Position numbers and translations under genes: made by a program
Part shown: positions 14,885 through 22,196 of the stretch, one piece after another
Layout of the letters: every line of letters starts with the position of its first letter
Position numbering within the stretch: position 1 is the stretch's first letter
The notes under the pieces: generated by a model
What the model was told of the DNA's origin: nothing
What the model saw: the letters and a program-made list of their open reading frames with translations, nothing else
Databases searched by the model: none
Assembly: GCA_900551205.1 (NCBI GenBank)
Contig: URUW01000006.1
Span: 1-23,399 of the forward strand
Direction: 5' to 3'
Origin: an uncultured Collinsella sp.
GTDB lineage: Bacteria > Actinomycetota > Coriobacteriia > Coriobacteriales > Coriobacteriaceae
Length of the DNA stretch: 23,399 nt

Positions 14885-14914
14885 ATACTACCGTTAACGC
14901 TGCAACGGGGACAA
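14885..14914 (-). promoter_or_regulatory. Possible promoter of the methyltransferase operon
   Basis: On the minus strand TTGTCC (14914-14909) and TAGTAT (14890-14885) are separated by 18 bases. The start codon is 46 bases downstream of the -10. The divergent gene pair leaves about 270 bases of intergenic sequence (14839-15106) in which no other gene is seen. Confidence 0.35.
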
Positions 14915-15106
14915 CCGAGCTGCTGATCATTGCTTTATTTGGACACATTTCCGCAGCTCATATGTGCCCGCAACCGCCGGTTGTCAAAAATCTCACTAAA
15001 ATAGGTGGCATGATTTTGGCGGTGGCGGATAGATTTCTAACTGTGCAAGGCGCCTTAAGAACAACAACGGTCCGGCGGCACGGCTGGCAAAAGCATAGGA
15101 GGAACC

Positions 15107-15829
15107 ATGAATGTAGAAACTGCGCAGCGGCTCGCCGATCTTCGCCGCAGCAAGGGCTTTAGCCAAGAAGGATTGGCACGAAAGCTGGGGCTGTCGCGCC
15201 AGGCGGTCAGTAAATGGGAGCGCGCGGAGAGCTCGCCCGATACCGAGAACCTGATCTCGCTTGCCAAGCTCTATGGTGTGAGTCTGGACGAGCTGCTCAA
15301 TCCGAGCGACGAGATCGAGGACGATATCGAGTTTGAGAACGAGGACCGTGCCCGCCAGCGCGAGGCCGAGGCGGCCGAGCGCGCCCGTACCCACGAGGCG
15401 GCAGCGCGCGCTACCGAGGCGGCAACACAGGCGAGTGATGCCGCGGCCAAGGCGGCGCAAGCTGCAAGTTGGAGCGCGCAGGCGGCTAACGCCGCGACGG
15501 CGCAAGCGACGAGCGCTGGCGCGGTCAATCCGACTCCAGTGAAAGGTCCGTTCCAGTCGTTTCCGTATTGGGCCGTGTGCTGGCTGCTGTTCTTTTTGCT
15601 GATGTTCCTGTTTGGTGGTGCCCCCTTTGCCGCGCTGATCTTCTTTACGATTCCCATCTATCACTGGGTGGCGCGTGCGCTCGATGGTGATTGGGCGCGC
15701 GGGGATATTCAGGTTGGTCCGGCACCGGTTGCAATCAAGGCCCAGGGGAAGGATACTTCTGCGGAACCTGATGCTGACGTGGCTACCGCGACCCCCGCTG
15801 ATCCGAGCGCCAAAGAAGGTGATGAATAA
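15107..15829 (+). CDS. Membrane-anchored XRE-family transcriptional regulator
   Basis: 240 residues. An N-terminal XRE helix-turn-helix (about 6-61: QRLADLRRSKGFSQEGLA, LSRQAVSKWERAESSP) is followed by an acidic linker, an Ala-rich probable coiled coil (about 82-137), two membrane segments (about 152-170 and 171-188) and an acidic cytoplasm-side or outer tail. The regulator would thus bind DNA while tethered to the membrane. AGGAGG lies 5 bases before the ATG. Its stop codon overlaps the ATG of the DUF4097 gene by one base, so the two are translationally coupled. This arrangement resembles envelope-sensing pairs in which a small regulator controls a DUF4097 protein. The signal and target promoters are not known; autoregulation is likely. 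Confidence 0.92.
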   Translation: MNVETAQRLADLRRSKGFSQEGLARKLGLSRQAVSKWERAESSPDTENLISLAKLYGVSLDELLNPSDEIEDDIEFENEDRARQREAEAAERARTHEAAARATEAATQASDAAAKAAQAASWSAQAANAATAQATSAGAVNPTPVKGPFQSFPYWAVCWLLFFLLMFLFGGAPFAALIFFTIPIYHWVARALDGDWARGDIQVGPAPVAIKAQGKDTSAEPDADVATATPADPSAKEGDE

Positions 15830-16725
15830 TGAAACTCTCGCATGAATCTAAGGTGCGTCTGGGCGTTGGCATCGGAGCGTTTGTGCTTATTGTTGGGCTT
15901 GTCTTTGGCGCTTCGCGGACATTGATTCATTTTGATGGTCCGTGGGATCTCGGCAATATTGCATCCGGCTTGTCCGGTATGGACGATGCGGTTGACGCCG
16001 ATGTTTTGAACGATGGCGGTAAGTATTCCGCTCAGCCTCAGCAGCTTTCGAGTACGACTTTTGATGCCGATATGTTCCGCTACCTCGATTTCGATATCAA
16101 TGCGGCTTCGGTGGACGTCAAGGTTGTTGATGGCAACAAGGCTCGCGTTATCGAGCGGGGGCGTGTTGCCAAGGGTATGGATGCCTCCAAGGCCGCGACG
16201 CAAAATATCGCATCCGTCAAAGACTCGGCACTCAAGATTTCCCAGTTTAGAAGTGATGACGGTAAGGCAATCGACCGCACGGTTACGGTTGAGCTGCCGC
16301 GCCGTGTTGCCGAACATCTGAAGGGAGTTAACGCGCACGTACGTTCGGGTGATCTGCAGATCGCCGGCATCATCTGCGATGGCTTCGATCTTTTCCTGGA
16401 CTCGGGAGATGTAGAGTTTGCGGGCGGCGTGACTGATGCGCTCAGCGCCGAGGTCGGTTCGGGCGATGTGACGTTTGACCTGAATCAGGCCCCCGCGAAC
16501 TCGATGGATGTTACCGTGGGCTCGGGCGATGTGGAGATGACGGTTCCGAACTCTACGGGCTTTAAGGCGAGCCTTACTCTGGGTAGCGGTGACTTCGAGA
16601 GCGATTTCCTTCCGGATGGCTACGATGGTGAGGCCGTTTCGAATCTTGAGTTCGACAACGGTGATAAGTCCGCCACGTATCGTTTTGAGGTCGGCTCGGG
16701 CGACGTGTCCTTTGGTTCGGAGTGA
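15829..16725 (+). CDS. DUF4097 beta-repeat envelope protein
   Basis: 298 residues. A short cytoplasmic N-terminus and one membrane segment (about 11-29) are followed by an extracellular domain built of repeated beta strands with the signature Ser-Gly-Asp: RSGDLQIAG, DSGDVEFAGG, GSGDVTFD, GSGDVEM, GSGDFES and GSGDVSFGS. DUF4097 proteins form such right-handed beta structures and are often encoded with regulators of cell envelope stress (LiaX-like in enterococci). The ATG overlaps the stop codon of the XRE gene (TAATG). The final repeat ends close to the C-terminus. A terminator follows 47 bases downstream. The role as sensor or surface scaffold is inferred. Confidence 0.9.
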   Translation: MKLSHESKVRLGVGIGAFVLIVGLVFGASRTLIHFDGPWDLGNIASGLSGMDDAVDADVLNDGGKYSAQPQQLSSTTFDADMFRYLDFDINAASVDVKVVDGNKARVIERGRVAKGMDASKAATQNIASVKDSALKISQFRSDDGKAIDRTVTVELPRRVAEHLKGVNAHVRSGDLQIAGIICDGFDLFLDSGDVEFAGGVTDALSAEVGSGDVTFDLNQAPANSMDVTVGSGDVEMTVPNSTGFKASLTLGSGDFESDFLPDGYDGEAVSNLEFDNGDKSATYRFEVGSGDVSFGSE

Positions 16726-16772
16726 CGGGCAGTTTTCGAAAACCCGTAAGCATAGACGCGCTGTTTGATGAA

Positions 16773-16812
16773 GGCGCCGAAGCCGAGGTCGGCTCCGGCG
16801 CCTTTGCCTTTA
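16773..16812 (+). terminator. Intrinsic terminator after the XRE-DUF4097 pair
   Basis: GGCGCCG and AGCCGA pair with TCGGCT and CGGCGCC, with one mismatch and a GG loop, followed by TTTGCCTTT. The stem ends only about 20 bases before the Elp3 start codon, so the terminator overlaps the Elp3 promoter region. Confidence 0.88.
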
Positions 16813-16816
16813 CAAT
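16811..16816 (+). promoter_or_regulatory. -10 element of elp3, possible leaderless transcript
   Basis: TACAAT at 16811-16816 ends 6 bases before the ATG at 16823, which is the usual distance to a transcription start. No Shine-Dalgarno is present in the gap (GGGGGC touches the ATG). The expected -35 position lies in the terminator stem and is poor. Confidence 0.4.
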
Positions 16817-16822
16817 GGGGGC

Positions 16823-18730
16823 ATGGAACAGATTATCTTGAACATACTCGAGGCCCTGCGTCGCGGCGAGACCGTGGACGACAAGGCGCTCGTCAAACTG
16901 ATACATGCCGAGGTACGCCGTGAGGGTACCGACAAGCGCGATCTGGCCAAGCGCCGTCTGCTGCCGTTCTACCAGCGGGTTAAACGCGAGGAGCCGGCTC
17001 GTTGGGCTGCGTGGAATGTCGATGCCGATCTGGAACGCCAGTTGCTGCGAGTGCTGAGGATGAAGCCGCGTCGCACGGCTTCGGGCGTGGCGACCATTAC
17101 CGTCATCACCAAGCCGTGGCCCTGTTCGGGCGATTGCCTGTTTTGCCCCAGCGATCTGCGCATGCCCAAAAGCTATCTGCACGACGAGCCGGCGTGCGCC
17201 CGCGCGGAGCAAAACCGCTTCGATCCGTATCTGCAGGTGAGCGCTCGTCTGACCGCGCTTTCGCAGATGGGGCATGCGACCGACAAGATTGAGCTCATCG
17301 TGCTCGGTGGCACCTGGAGCGACTATCCGGAAGGCTATCAGACATGGTTTATGTCGGAACTTTTCCGTGCGCTCAATGACGATGCCGTGGCCGGCGTGGC
17401 GGCCAATCCCATGCTGGCGCGTCCGGGTATCAGTCGTGCCGAGGCAGGGCGCCTGCTCGATGATGCTCCCGCCGATGCTCTTCCGTCGGTAGTGGCGGAG
17501 CGTCGCGAGCGCTATCGGGCCGCCGGCATTGCGACAGACGAGGCCGAGCTTACTGCCGGCGTTGCCGACGAGCAGGAGCGTGTGGATGCCGCCGTGGGCG
17601 GATACAACCGCGCGGTGCGTCGCCTGTACGGTCCCGGCACGCCGTGGGGCGAGGTTGCCGAGTGGCAGACCGCCACGATGGAGGAGCTTGAGCGTCAGCA
17701 GCGCATCAACGAGACGGCGAAGCATCGCGTGGTGGGGCTCGTTATCGAGACGCGCCCCGATGCCGTGACGCCGCAAGCGCTCACGCTCGTTCGCCGCCTG
17801 GGCTGCACCAAGATTCAGATGGGCATCCAGAGTCTCGACCAGCACCTGCTCGACATCAACGAGCGCCGTATTTCGGTGGCACAGATCGAGCGAGCGTTTT
17901 CGCTCGCGCGCCTATTTGGCTTTAAGATTCACGCGCACTTTATGCTCAACTTGCTCGGCGCCACGCCCGAAGGGGACAAGCGCGACTACAAGCGCTTTAT
18001 GACCGAGGGGGCCTTTATGCCCGATGAGGCCAAGGTCTACCCGTGCGCACTCATCGAGGGCTCGCGTCTGGTGGGCTGTTACGAGCGTGGCGAGTGGCGC
18101 CCCTATACCGAGGAAGAGCTGCTCGACGTGCTGGCCGACGACATCGTGGTGACGCCGACGTTCTGCCGTATCAGTCGCATGATTCGCGACTTTAGTTCCG
18201 ACGACATTATGGTGGGCAACAAGAAGCCCAACCTGCGTCAACTCGTCGAAAACCGCTTGGCGGCTCGCGGAGAAGGCGCGGCGGTGCGCGAGATTCGCTA
18301 TCGCGAGATCGGTACCGCGGGTGCCGACTTGGATGAGCTGTCTCTCGATGAGGAAGTGGTGTACGAGACGCCGGTGACTTACGAACGCTTTTTGCAGTGG
18401 GTGACGCCGCAGGGCAAGATCGCGGGTTTTTTGCGGCTGTCGCTGCCCGACCGTTCGTTTGTTGCCGCGCACGCGGACGAGCTGCCGACGATGCCGGACG
18501 AGGCGATGATTCGCGAGGTACACGTGTATGGCATGGCGGCGCGCGTGGGCGATCAGGGCCAGGCGGCGCAGCATCACGGGTTGGGGCGTTTGCTCGTAGA
18601 GCGTGCGTGCGAGATTGCCCGGGATGCGGGGTATTCGCACATCAACGTGATCAGCGCGATCGGTACGCGCGAGTACTATCGCCATCTGGGTTTTTACGAC
18701 CATGGACTCTATCTGCAAAAGGAGCTCTAG
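16823..18730 (+). CDS. elp3: Elp3-family tRNA U34 modification enzyme (radical SAM plus acetyltransferase)
   Basis: 635 residues. Elp3 adds a carboxymethyl group to C5 of wobble uridine in tRNA, using acetyl-CoA and a radical SAM centre. Seen: basic N-terminal tRNA-binding part (KRDLAKRRLLPFYQ), PWPCSGDCLFCP with cluster cysteines 101, 105 and 108, LGGTWSDYP (161-169), GLVIETRPD, KIQMGIQSLD, then from about 520 a GNAT domain (IREVHVYG, GLGRLLVERA, YYRHLGFYDHGLYL). Length and order match stand-alone Elp3 of archaea and some bacteria; no other Elongator subunit is needed there, and none is present here. It has a promoter-like TACAAT directly upstream and is followed without a gap by the spermidine-synthase-like gene. 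A Trm9-like gene lies 2 kb upstream on the other strand. Confidence 0.95.
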   Translation: MEQIILNILEALRRGETVDDKALVKLIHAEVRREGTDKRDLAKRRLLPFYQRVKREEPARWAAWNVDADLERQLLRVLRMKPRRTASGVATITVITKPWPCSGDCLFCPSDLRMPKSYLHDEPACARAEQNRFDPYLQVSARLTALSQMGHATDKIELIVLGGTWSDYPEGYQTWFMSELFRALNDDAVAGVAANPMLARPGISRAEAGRLLDDAPADALPSVVAERRERYRAAGIATDEAELTAGVADEQERVDAAVGGYNRAVRRLYGPGTPWGEVAEWQTATMEELERQQRINETAKHRVVGLVIETRPDAVTPQALTLVRRLGCTKIQMGIQSLDQHLLDINERRISVAQIERAFSLARLFGFKIHAHFMLNLLGATPEGDKRDYKRFMTEGAFMPDEAKVYPCALIEGSRLVGCYERGEWRPYTEEELLDVLADDIVVTPTFCRISRMIRDFSSDDIMVGNKKPNLRQLVENRLAARGEGAAVREIRYREIGTAGADLDELSLDEEVVYETPVTYERFLQWVTPQGKIAGFLRLSLPDRSFVAAHADELPTMPDEAMIREVHVYGMAARVGDQGQAAQHHGLGRLLVERACEIARDAGYSHINVISAIGTREYYRHLGFYDHGLYLQKEL

Positions 18731-19609
18731 ATGAACAAGCCGAGTGTTTCTGCTGGCGTCGTTGCCGGCGTTGCCCTGGGAGCTGCGGCGCTTGGTGCGG
18801 CCGCCGTCGCTGTTCATGCTGCCTGCCTGCAGGTTGCGCGAACCCGCAATGGGCTGGCGCGTGTGAAGCGCGTGCACGCTGAGAGCGGCGATGAGATTCG
18901 CGTGCTGGTGCAAGGCGGCGTCTACCAAAGCGCGAGTTACGTTGGCGAGCGTTGGGCAGAGCCCGTCTTTGCGTACTATCGTGCGTTTGACGACGTGTTT
19001 GAGGCCGAGGATGCAATGCGCGACGCTTATGGTCACGGCATCGACCGCATGCTTATGCTAGGTGGCGGCGGGTTTGCCTATCCCAAATTTGCGCTGATGT
19101 CGCACGAGGGCCTGCGCATGGACGTTATCGAGTATGACGGAGAGGTAACACGCTTGGCGCGGCGCTGGTTCTACCTGGATGAGCTGGAGCACGCGGTGGG
19201 CGATCGCCTGCGAGTGATTACCGCTGAGGCTCGCTCGTATCTGGGTGTGACGAGCGTGGGCCATCGTCGCTACGACGTGGTCGTGAGCGATTGCTTTGGC
19301 GGTACCGAGCCCGTGCGCGAGCTGGCAACGGTTGCGGCTCTGCGTTTGGTGCGAGGCAGCCTGAACCCCGGGGGTATCTACGTGGCCAATAGCGTGAGCG
19401 CAAACGAGGGGAGCGATGTGACGTTCCTGCGCGACTGCGCTGCCACGGCACTCGAGGTATTCGCCCACGCCTGGGTGGTCCCATGTGGCGATGCGGAGTT
19501 CGGCGGCGAGGAGAACTACCTGCTCGTCGCCAGCGACGGCGACTACGCTTTTGCCGAAGCCGTGCCCTTCGACGCCGACTTCCTCGGCATCGTCCTTCAC
19601 GACAAATAA
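18731..19609 (+). CDS. Spermidine-synthase-like protein with N-terminal membrane anchor
   Basis: 292 residues. An N-terminal hydrophobic segment (about 8-33, Ala/Val/Gly-rich) suggests membrane attachment. A Rossmann domain like that of spermidine synthases and related methyltransferases follows: RMLMLGGGGFAYPKF, MDVIEYDGEVTRLARRWF, RLRVITAEARSYL, YDVVVSDCFGG, and GGIYVANSVSA. The catalytic Asp pair of true spermidine synthase (DxxD in the D-S-x-D-P motif) is not kept (DCFGG), and the usual G-D-G/A motif is AEAR, so polyamine synthesis is unlikely. The ATG directly follows the elp3 stop codon, with AAGGAG inside the end of elp3, so translation is probably coupled. The substrate is unknown. 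Confidence 0.87.
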   Translation: MNKPSVSAGVVAGVALGAAALGAAAVAVHAACLQVARTRNGLARVKRVHAESGDEIRVLVQGGVYQSASYVGERWAEPVFAYYRAFDDVFEAEDAMRDAYGHGIDRMLMLGGGGFAYPKFALMSHEGLRMDVIEYDGEVTRLARRWFYLDELEHAVGDRLRVITAEARSYLGVTSVGHRRYDVVVSDCFGGTEPVRELATVAALRLVRGSLNPGGIYVANSVSANEGSDVTFLRDCAATALEVFAHAWVVPCGDAEFGGEENYLLVASDGDYAFAEAVPFDADFLGIVLHDK

Positions 19610-19635
19610 GTTTCCCCGTCCCAAAAAGACTGGTC

Positions 19636-22080
19636 TTAGGCGTGGTCGCGCCAGCTGAGAACGCGCTGCTTCATACCCTCGATGTCGAGCACGCCTTCGG
19701 CAAAGCCCTTGCGCACGAGCTCTTCGGGAACGAACTCATCGTAACGATCAAAGAAAGGCACCTCGCCGGGATAGACGAGCTCGATGGGATCGAAGTCCTT
19801 CTCGGCTTCGGCGGCGAGCACCTCAAAGAACATCTCTTCGTCGGCCTTCATCTTAAATTGCATAAAGTACGGGCGTGACGGGTCGAGTCCGCGAAGGCCC
19901 AGCTCAGCGGCGCATTTGATTTTAAGCATGCGCTCGAGTGCTAGGAAGGCGTAGCTGCCCAACCAGGGGAAGAGCACCCAGGTGTCGCCACCCAGATTGA
20001 TGAGCGGCTTAGTTCCCGCGCCCGAAATCTCGGCGGTATGACGAGCCTGCGCCAAGCGAGCCCGTGCGTTACCCATAAGGTACGGATATGCTGCGTGCTC
20101 AGTGAGCGCTTGGCGCATACGCTCGAGCACATGCGTGTTAATGTCGCCGGGGCAGTCGCCAAAGTAGGCCGGCACCCGGCCCTTGACCTGCGTGGCAAAG
20201 ACAGTGTGGCGCTTCCAGTCCACTTCCTCGACAATCCAGCAGTGTCCGGCGATGGCGATGCGCTCACCGGGCGGGGGCGGATTAACGATCGTGCCCAGCT
20301 CGGCCGATTCGCTCCGGACGGTAAACTCCTCGTTTTCCTGGAACACGGCGTAGAACTTAAAGTTGTTGATGATGCGCTCGCCCGCGAGACCCACGATGAG
20401 CCCGCCACCTTCGGTGACCTGGATATGGTCGATCTTAATGAGGTGACGTAGCAGCACACGGTAATCGTCTGCCGAGACACGGTGGAAATAGCTGAGCGTG
20501 AGCACGCGCTGGGCAAGTTCGGCCGGCGTGAGCTCGCCGGTGCTGGCGAGGGTCGACATAGTCTGGTGATAGAGCAGGCTGTAGGGGAGACGATCGAGCT
20601 CGGGTGGCTCGACCCACTTTTCCTCGCGATAGAGTTGTACGAGCGCGATACCCTGCAGGAGCTTCCAGGGAATGGTTTCGGGCATCATCGTGCGCGGCTC
20701 GGGCTCTTCCTCGCGCATGACAAACCACATCTCGGGCGGAAGATCGCGACGGCCTGTGCGCCCCATGCGCTGCAAAAAGGAGCTGACGGTAAACGGCGCG
20801 TCAATCTGGAAGGCGCGCTCCAGGCGGCCGATATCGATACCGAGCTCCAGCGTAGAGGTGGTGACGGTCGTCTGTGCCTGTTCCTCGTCGCGCATGAGCT
20901 CTTCTGCCGTCTCGCGCAGCGATGCCGAAAGATTGCCGTGGTGGATGAGAAAGCGGTCGGGCTCGTGCCGGCTCTCGCAGTAGCTACGCAGCATGGAGCA
21001 TACGGCCTCTGCCTCCTCGCGCGAGTTGGCAAAGACCAGGCATTTGCGGCCGCGGGTGTGTTCGAAGATATAGCCCATGCCGGGGTCGGCGTTGTCGGGC
21101 GCCGTGTCGGTGGGGTTGAGAAGCGCCTGCTCGGTCGCTCGTGGGATGTCGACTTCGCCCTCGGGGGCCGAGGAAGTTTGGCGGTCCTTGGGAGCGGCCT
21201 TGCCCCGTGCCCGCTCACGACGTTGATGGCGCTCCTCTTGTGTGAGCTGTCCGCTGTGACGCATGTCTTGGGCGCCGGCGGGCAGCGCCGCGGATACCGC
21301 TGCCTCGATGCGCTCGCACGCGAGTACTTCGGCCTCTTGAGGACCTGTGCCCATGAATCCCCGCTGCTGAGCCTGGGGGCCCGAGTTGTAGAAGTGCTCC
21401 ATGGAGATGCGCCACACGCGGCGCGGTTCCTCAAAGCGGGGGATAACGCAGTCGCGCCCCGTTCCCTGCGAGAGAAAGGCGCCCGTGCGCTCGGGGTCGC
21501 CGATGGTGGCCGAAAGGCCAATGCGGCGGGGCTGCACGCCTGCCATGCGCGAGAGGCGCTCGATAAGACAGAGCGTCTGCCCGCCGCGGTCGCCGCGCAT
21601 GAGCGAATGGACTTCGTCGATAACCACATAGCGCAGGTCGCAAAACATGCGCGGGATCGCCATGTGCTTATGGATCAGGAGTGCCTCGAGCGACTCGGGC
21701 GTAATCTGTAGGATGCCGCTCGGTTTTTTGATGAGTTTGGCCTTGTGTGATTGCGAGACATCGCCATGCCAGTGCCAGACGGGGATATCGGCTTCTTCGC
21801 ACAGGTCGTTGAGGCGGAAGAATTGGTCGTTGATGAGCGCCTTGAGGGGGCCAATGTAGAGGGCGCCCACGCTTGCGGGCGGGTTCTCCCAAAACTCGGT
21901 CAGGATGGGAAAGAAGGCTGCCTCGGTTTTGCCGGAAGCCGTGGATGCCGTCAGGAGCACATTGTCCTGTGTGTTGAAGATGGCATCTGCCGCCGCAACC
22001 TGGATAGAGCGCAAGCTCTCCCAATCGTGGGAGTAGATGAAGTCTTGGATAAACGGGGCGTAGCGGTCAAAGGCGTTCAC
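19636..22080 (-). CDS. Lhr-like DEAD/DEAH-box helicase, BrxHI-like
   Basis: 814 residues from a GTG start at 22080, set by AAAGGAGG four bases upstream. A superfamily 2 helicase: TASTASGKTEAA (44-55), IGPLKALINDQF, TPESLEALL, DEVH (155-158), LSATIG (189-194), then a low-complexity charged insert (about 265-330) before the second RecA domain (KCLVFANSREEAE, TSTLELGIDIG, QRMGRTGRRD). The C-terminal third resembles Lhr-type winged-helix regions and contains PPPPGERIAIAGHCW. In BREX type 2 loci an Lhr-like helicase (BrxHI) accompanies a DUF2791 ATPase (BrxD), as here: the DUF2791 gene ends 116 bases upstream on the same strand. A defence role is inferred from that pairing. A convergent gene lies 26 bases past the stop, with only a weak AAGAC/GTCTT hairpin between. 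Confidence 0.9.
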   Translation of the reverse strand: MNAFDRYAPFIQDFIYSHDWESLRSIQVAAADAIFNTQDNVLLTASTASGKTEAAFFPILTEFWENPPASVGALYIGPLKALINDQFFRLNDLCEEADIPVWHWHGDVSQSHKAKLIKKPSGILQITPESLEALLIHKHMAIPRMFCDLRYVVIDEVHSLMRGDRGGQTLCLIERLSRMAGVQPRRIGLSATIGDPERTGAFLSQGTGRDCVIPRFEEPRRVWRISMEHFYNSGPQAQQRGFMGTGPQEAEVLACERIEAAVSAALPAGAQDMRHSGQLTQEERHQRRERARGKAAPKDRQTSSAPEGEVDIPRATEQALLNPTDTAPDNADPGMGYIFEHTRGRKCLVFANSREEAEAVCSMLRSYCESRHEPDRFLIHHGNLSASLRETAEELMRDEEQAQTTVTTSTLELGIDIGRLERAFQIDAPFTVSSFLQRMGRTGRRDLPPEMWFVMREEEPEPRTMMPETIPWKLLQGIALVQLYREEKWVEPPELDRLPYSLLYHQTMSTLASTGELTPAELAQRVLTLSYFHRVSADDYRVLLRHLIKIDHIQVTEGGGLIVGLAGERIINNFKFYAVFQENEEFTVRSESAELGTIVNPPPPGERIAIAGHCWIVEEVDWKRHTVFATQVKGRVPAYFGDCPGDINTHVLERMRQALTEHAAYPYLMGNARARLAQARHTAEISGAGTKPLINLGGDTWVLFPWLGSYAFLALERMLKIKCAAELGLRGLDPSRPYFMQFKMKADEEMFFEVLAAEAEKDFDPIELVYPGEVPFFDRYDEFVPEELVRKGFAEGVLDIEGMKQRVLSWRDHA

Positions 22081-22167
22081 GGGGCCTCCTTTCAACAACG
22101 AATCTCTCAACGCGGCTGGCAACGGCTTGCTGCATTACTGCTTCAACGTTTGCCCAGATAAAACCTG

Positions 22168-22196
22168 CCAAAATAAACCTGTCCCTTTTTGGTGGG
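22168..22196 (-). repeat. REP-like palindrome, GGGGACAGG family, copy 2
   Basis: Minus strand: CCCACCAAAAAGGGACAGG followed by TTTATTTTGG. CCAAAA and TTTTTGG are the outer arms. It shares GGGACAGG and the CCACCA end with copy 1 (8050-8082). It begins one base after the DUF2791 stop codon, in the gap before the helicase gene. Confidence 0.5.

Noticed and set aside
16574..17845. A 423-codon open frame on the minus strand across DUF4097 and elp3
   Set aside because: It spans two confident genes and a terminator on the opposite strand, and its product shows no domain.
20482..21711. A 409-codon open frame on the plus strand opposite the Lhr-like helicase
   Set aside because: It mirrors a well-supported helicase gene; long antisense frames are common in GC-rich coding DNA and the product shows no domain.
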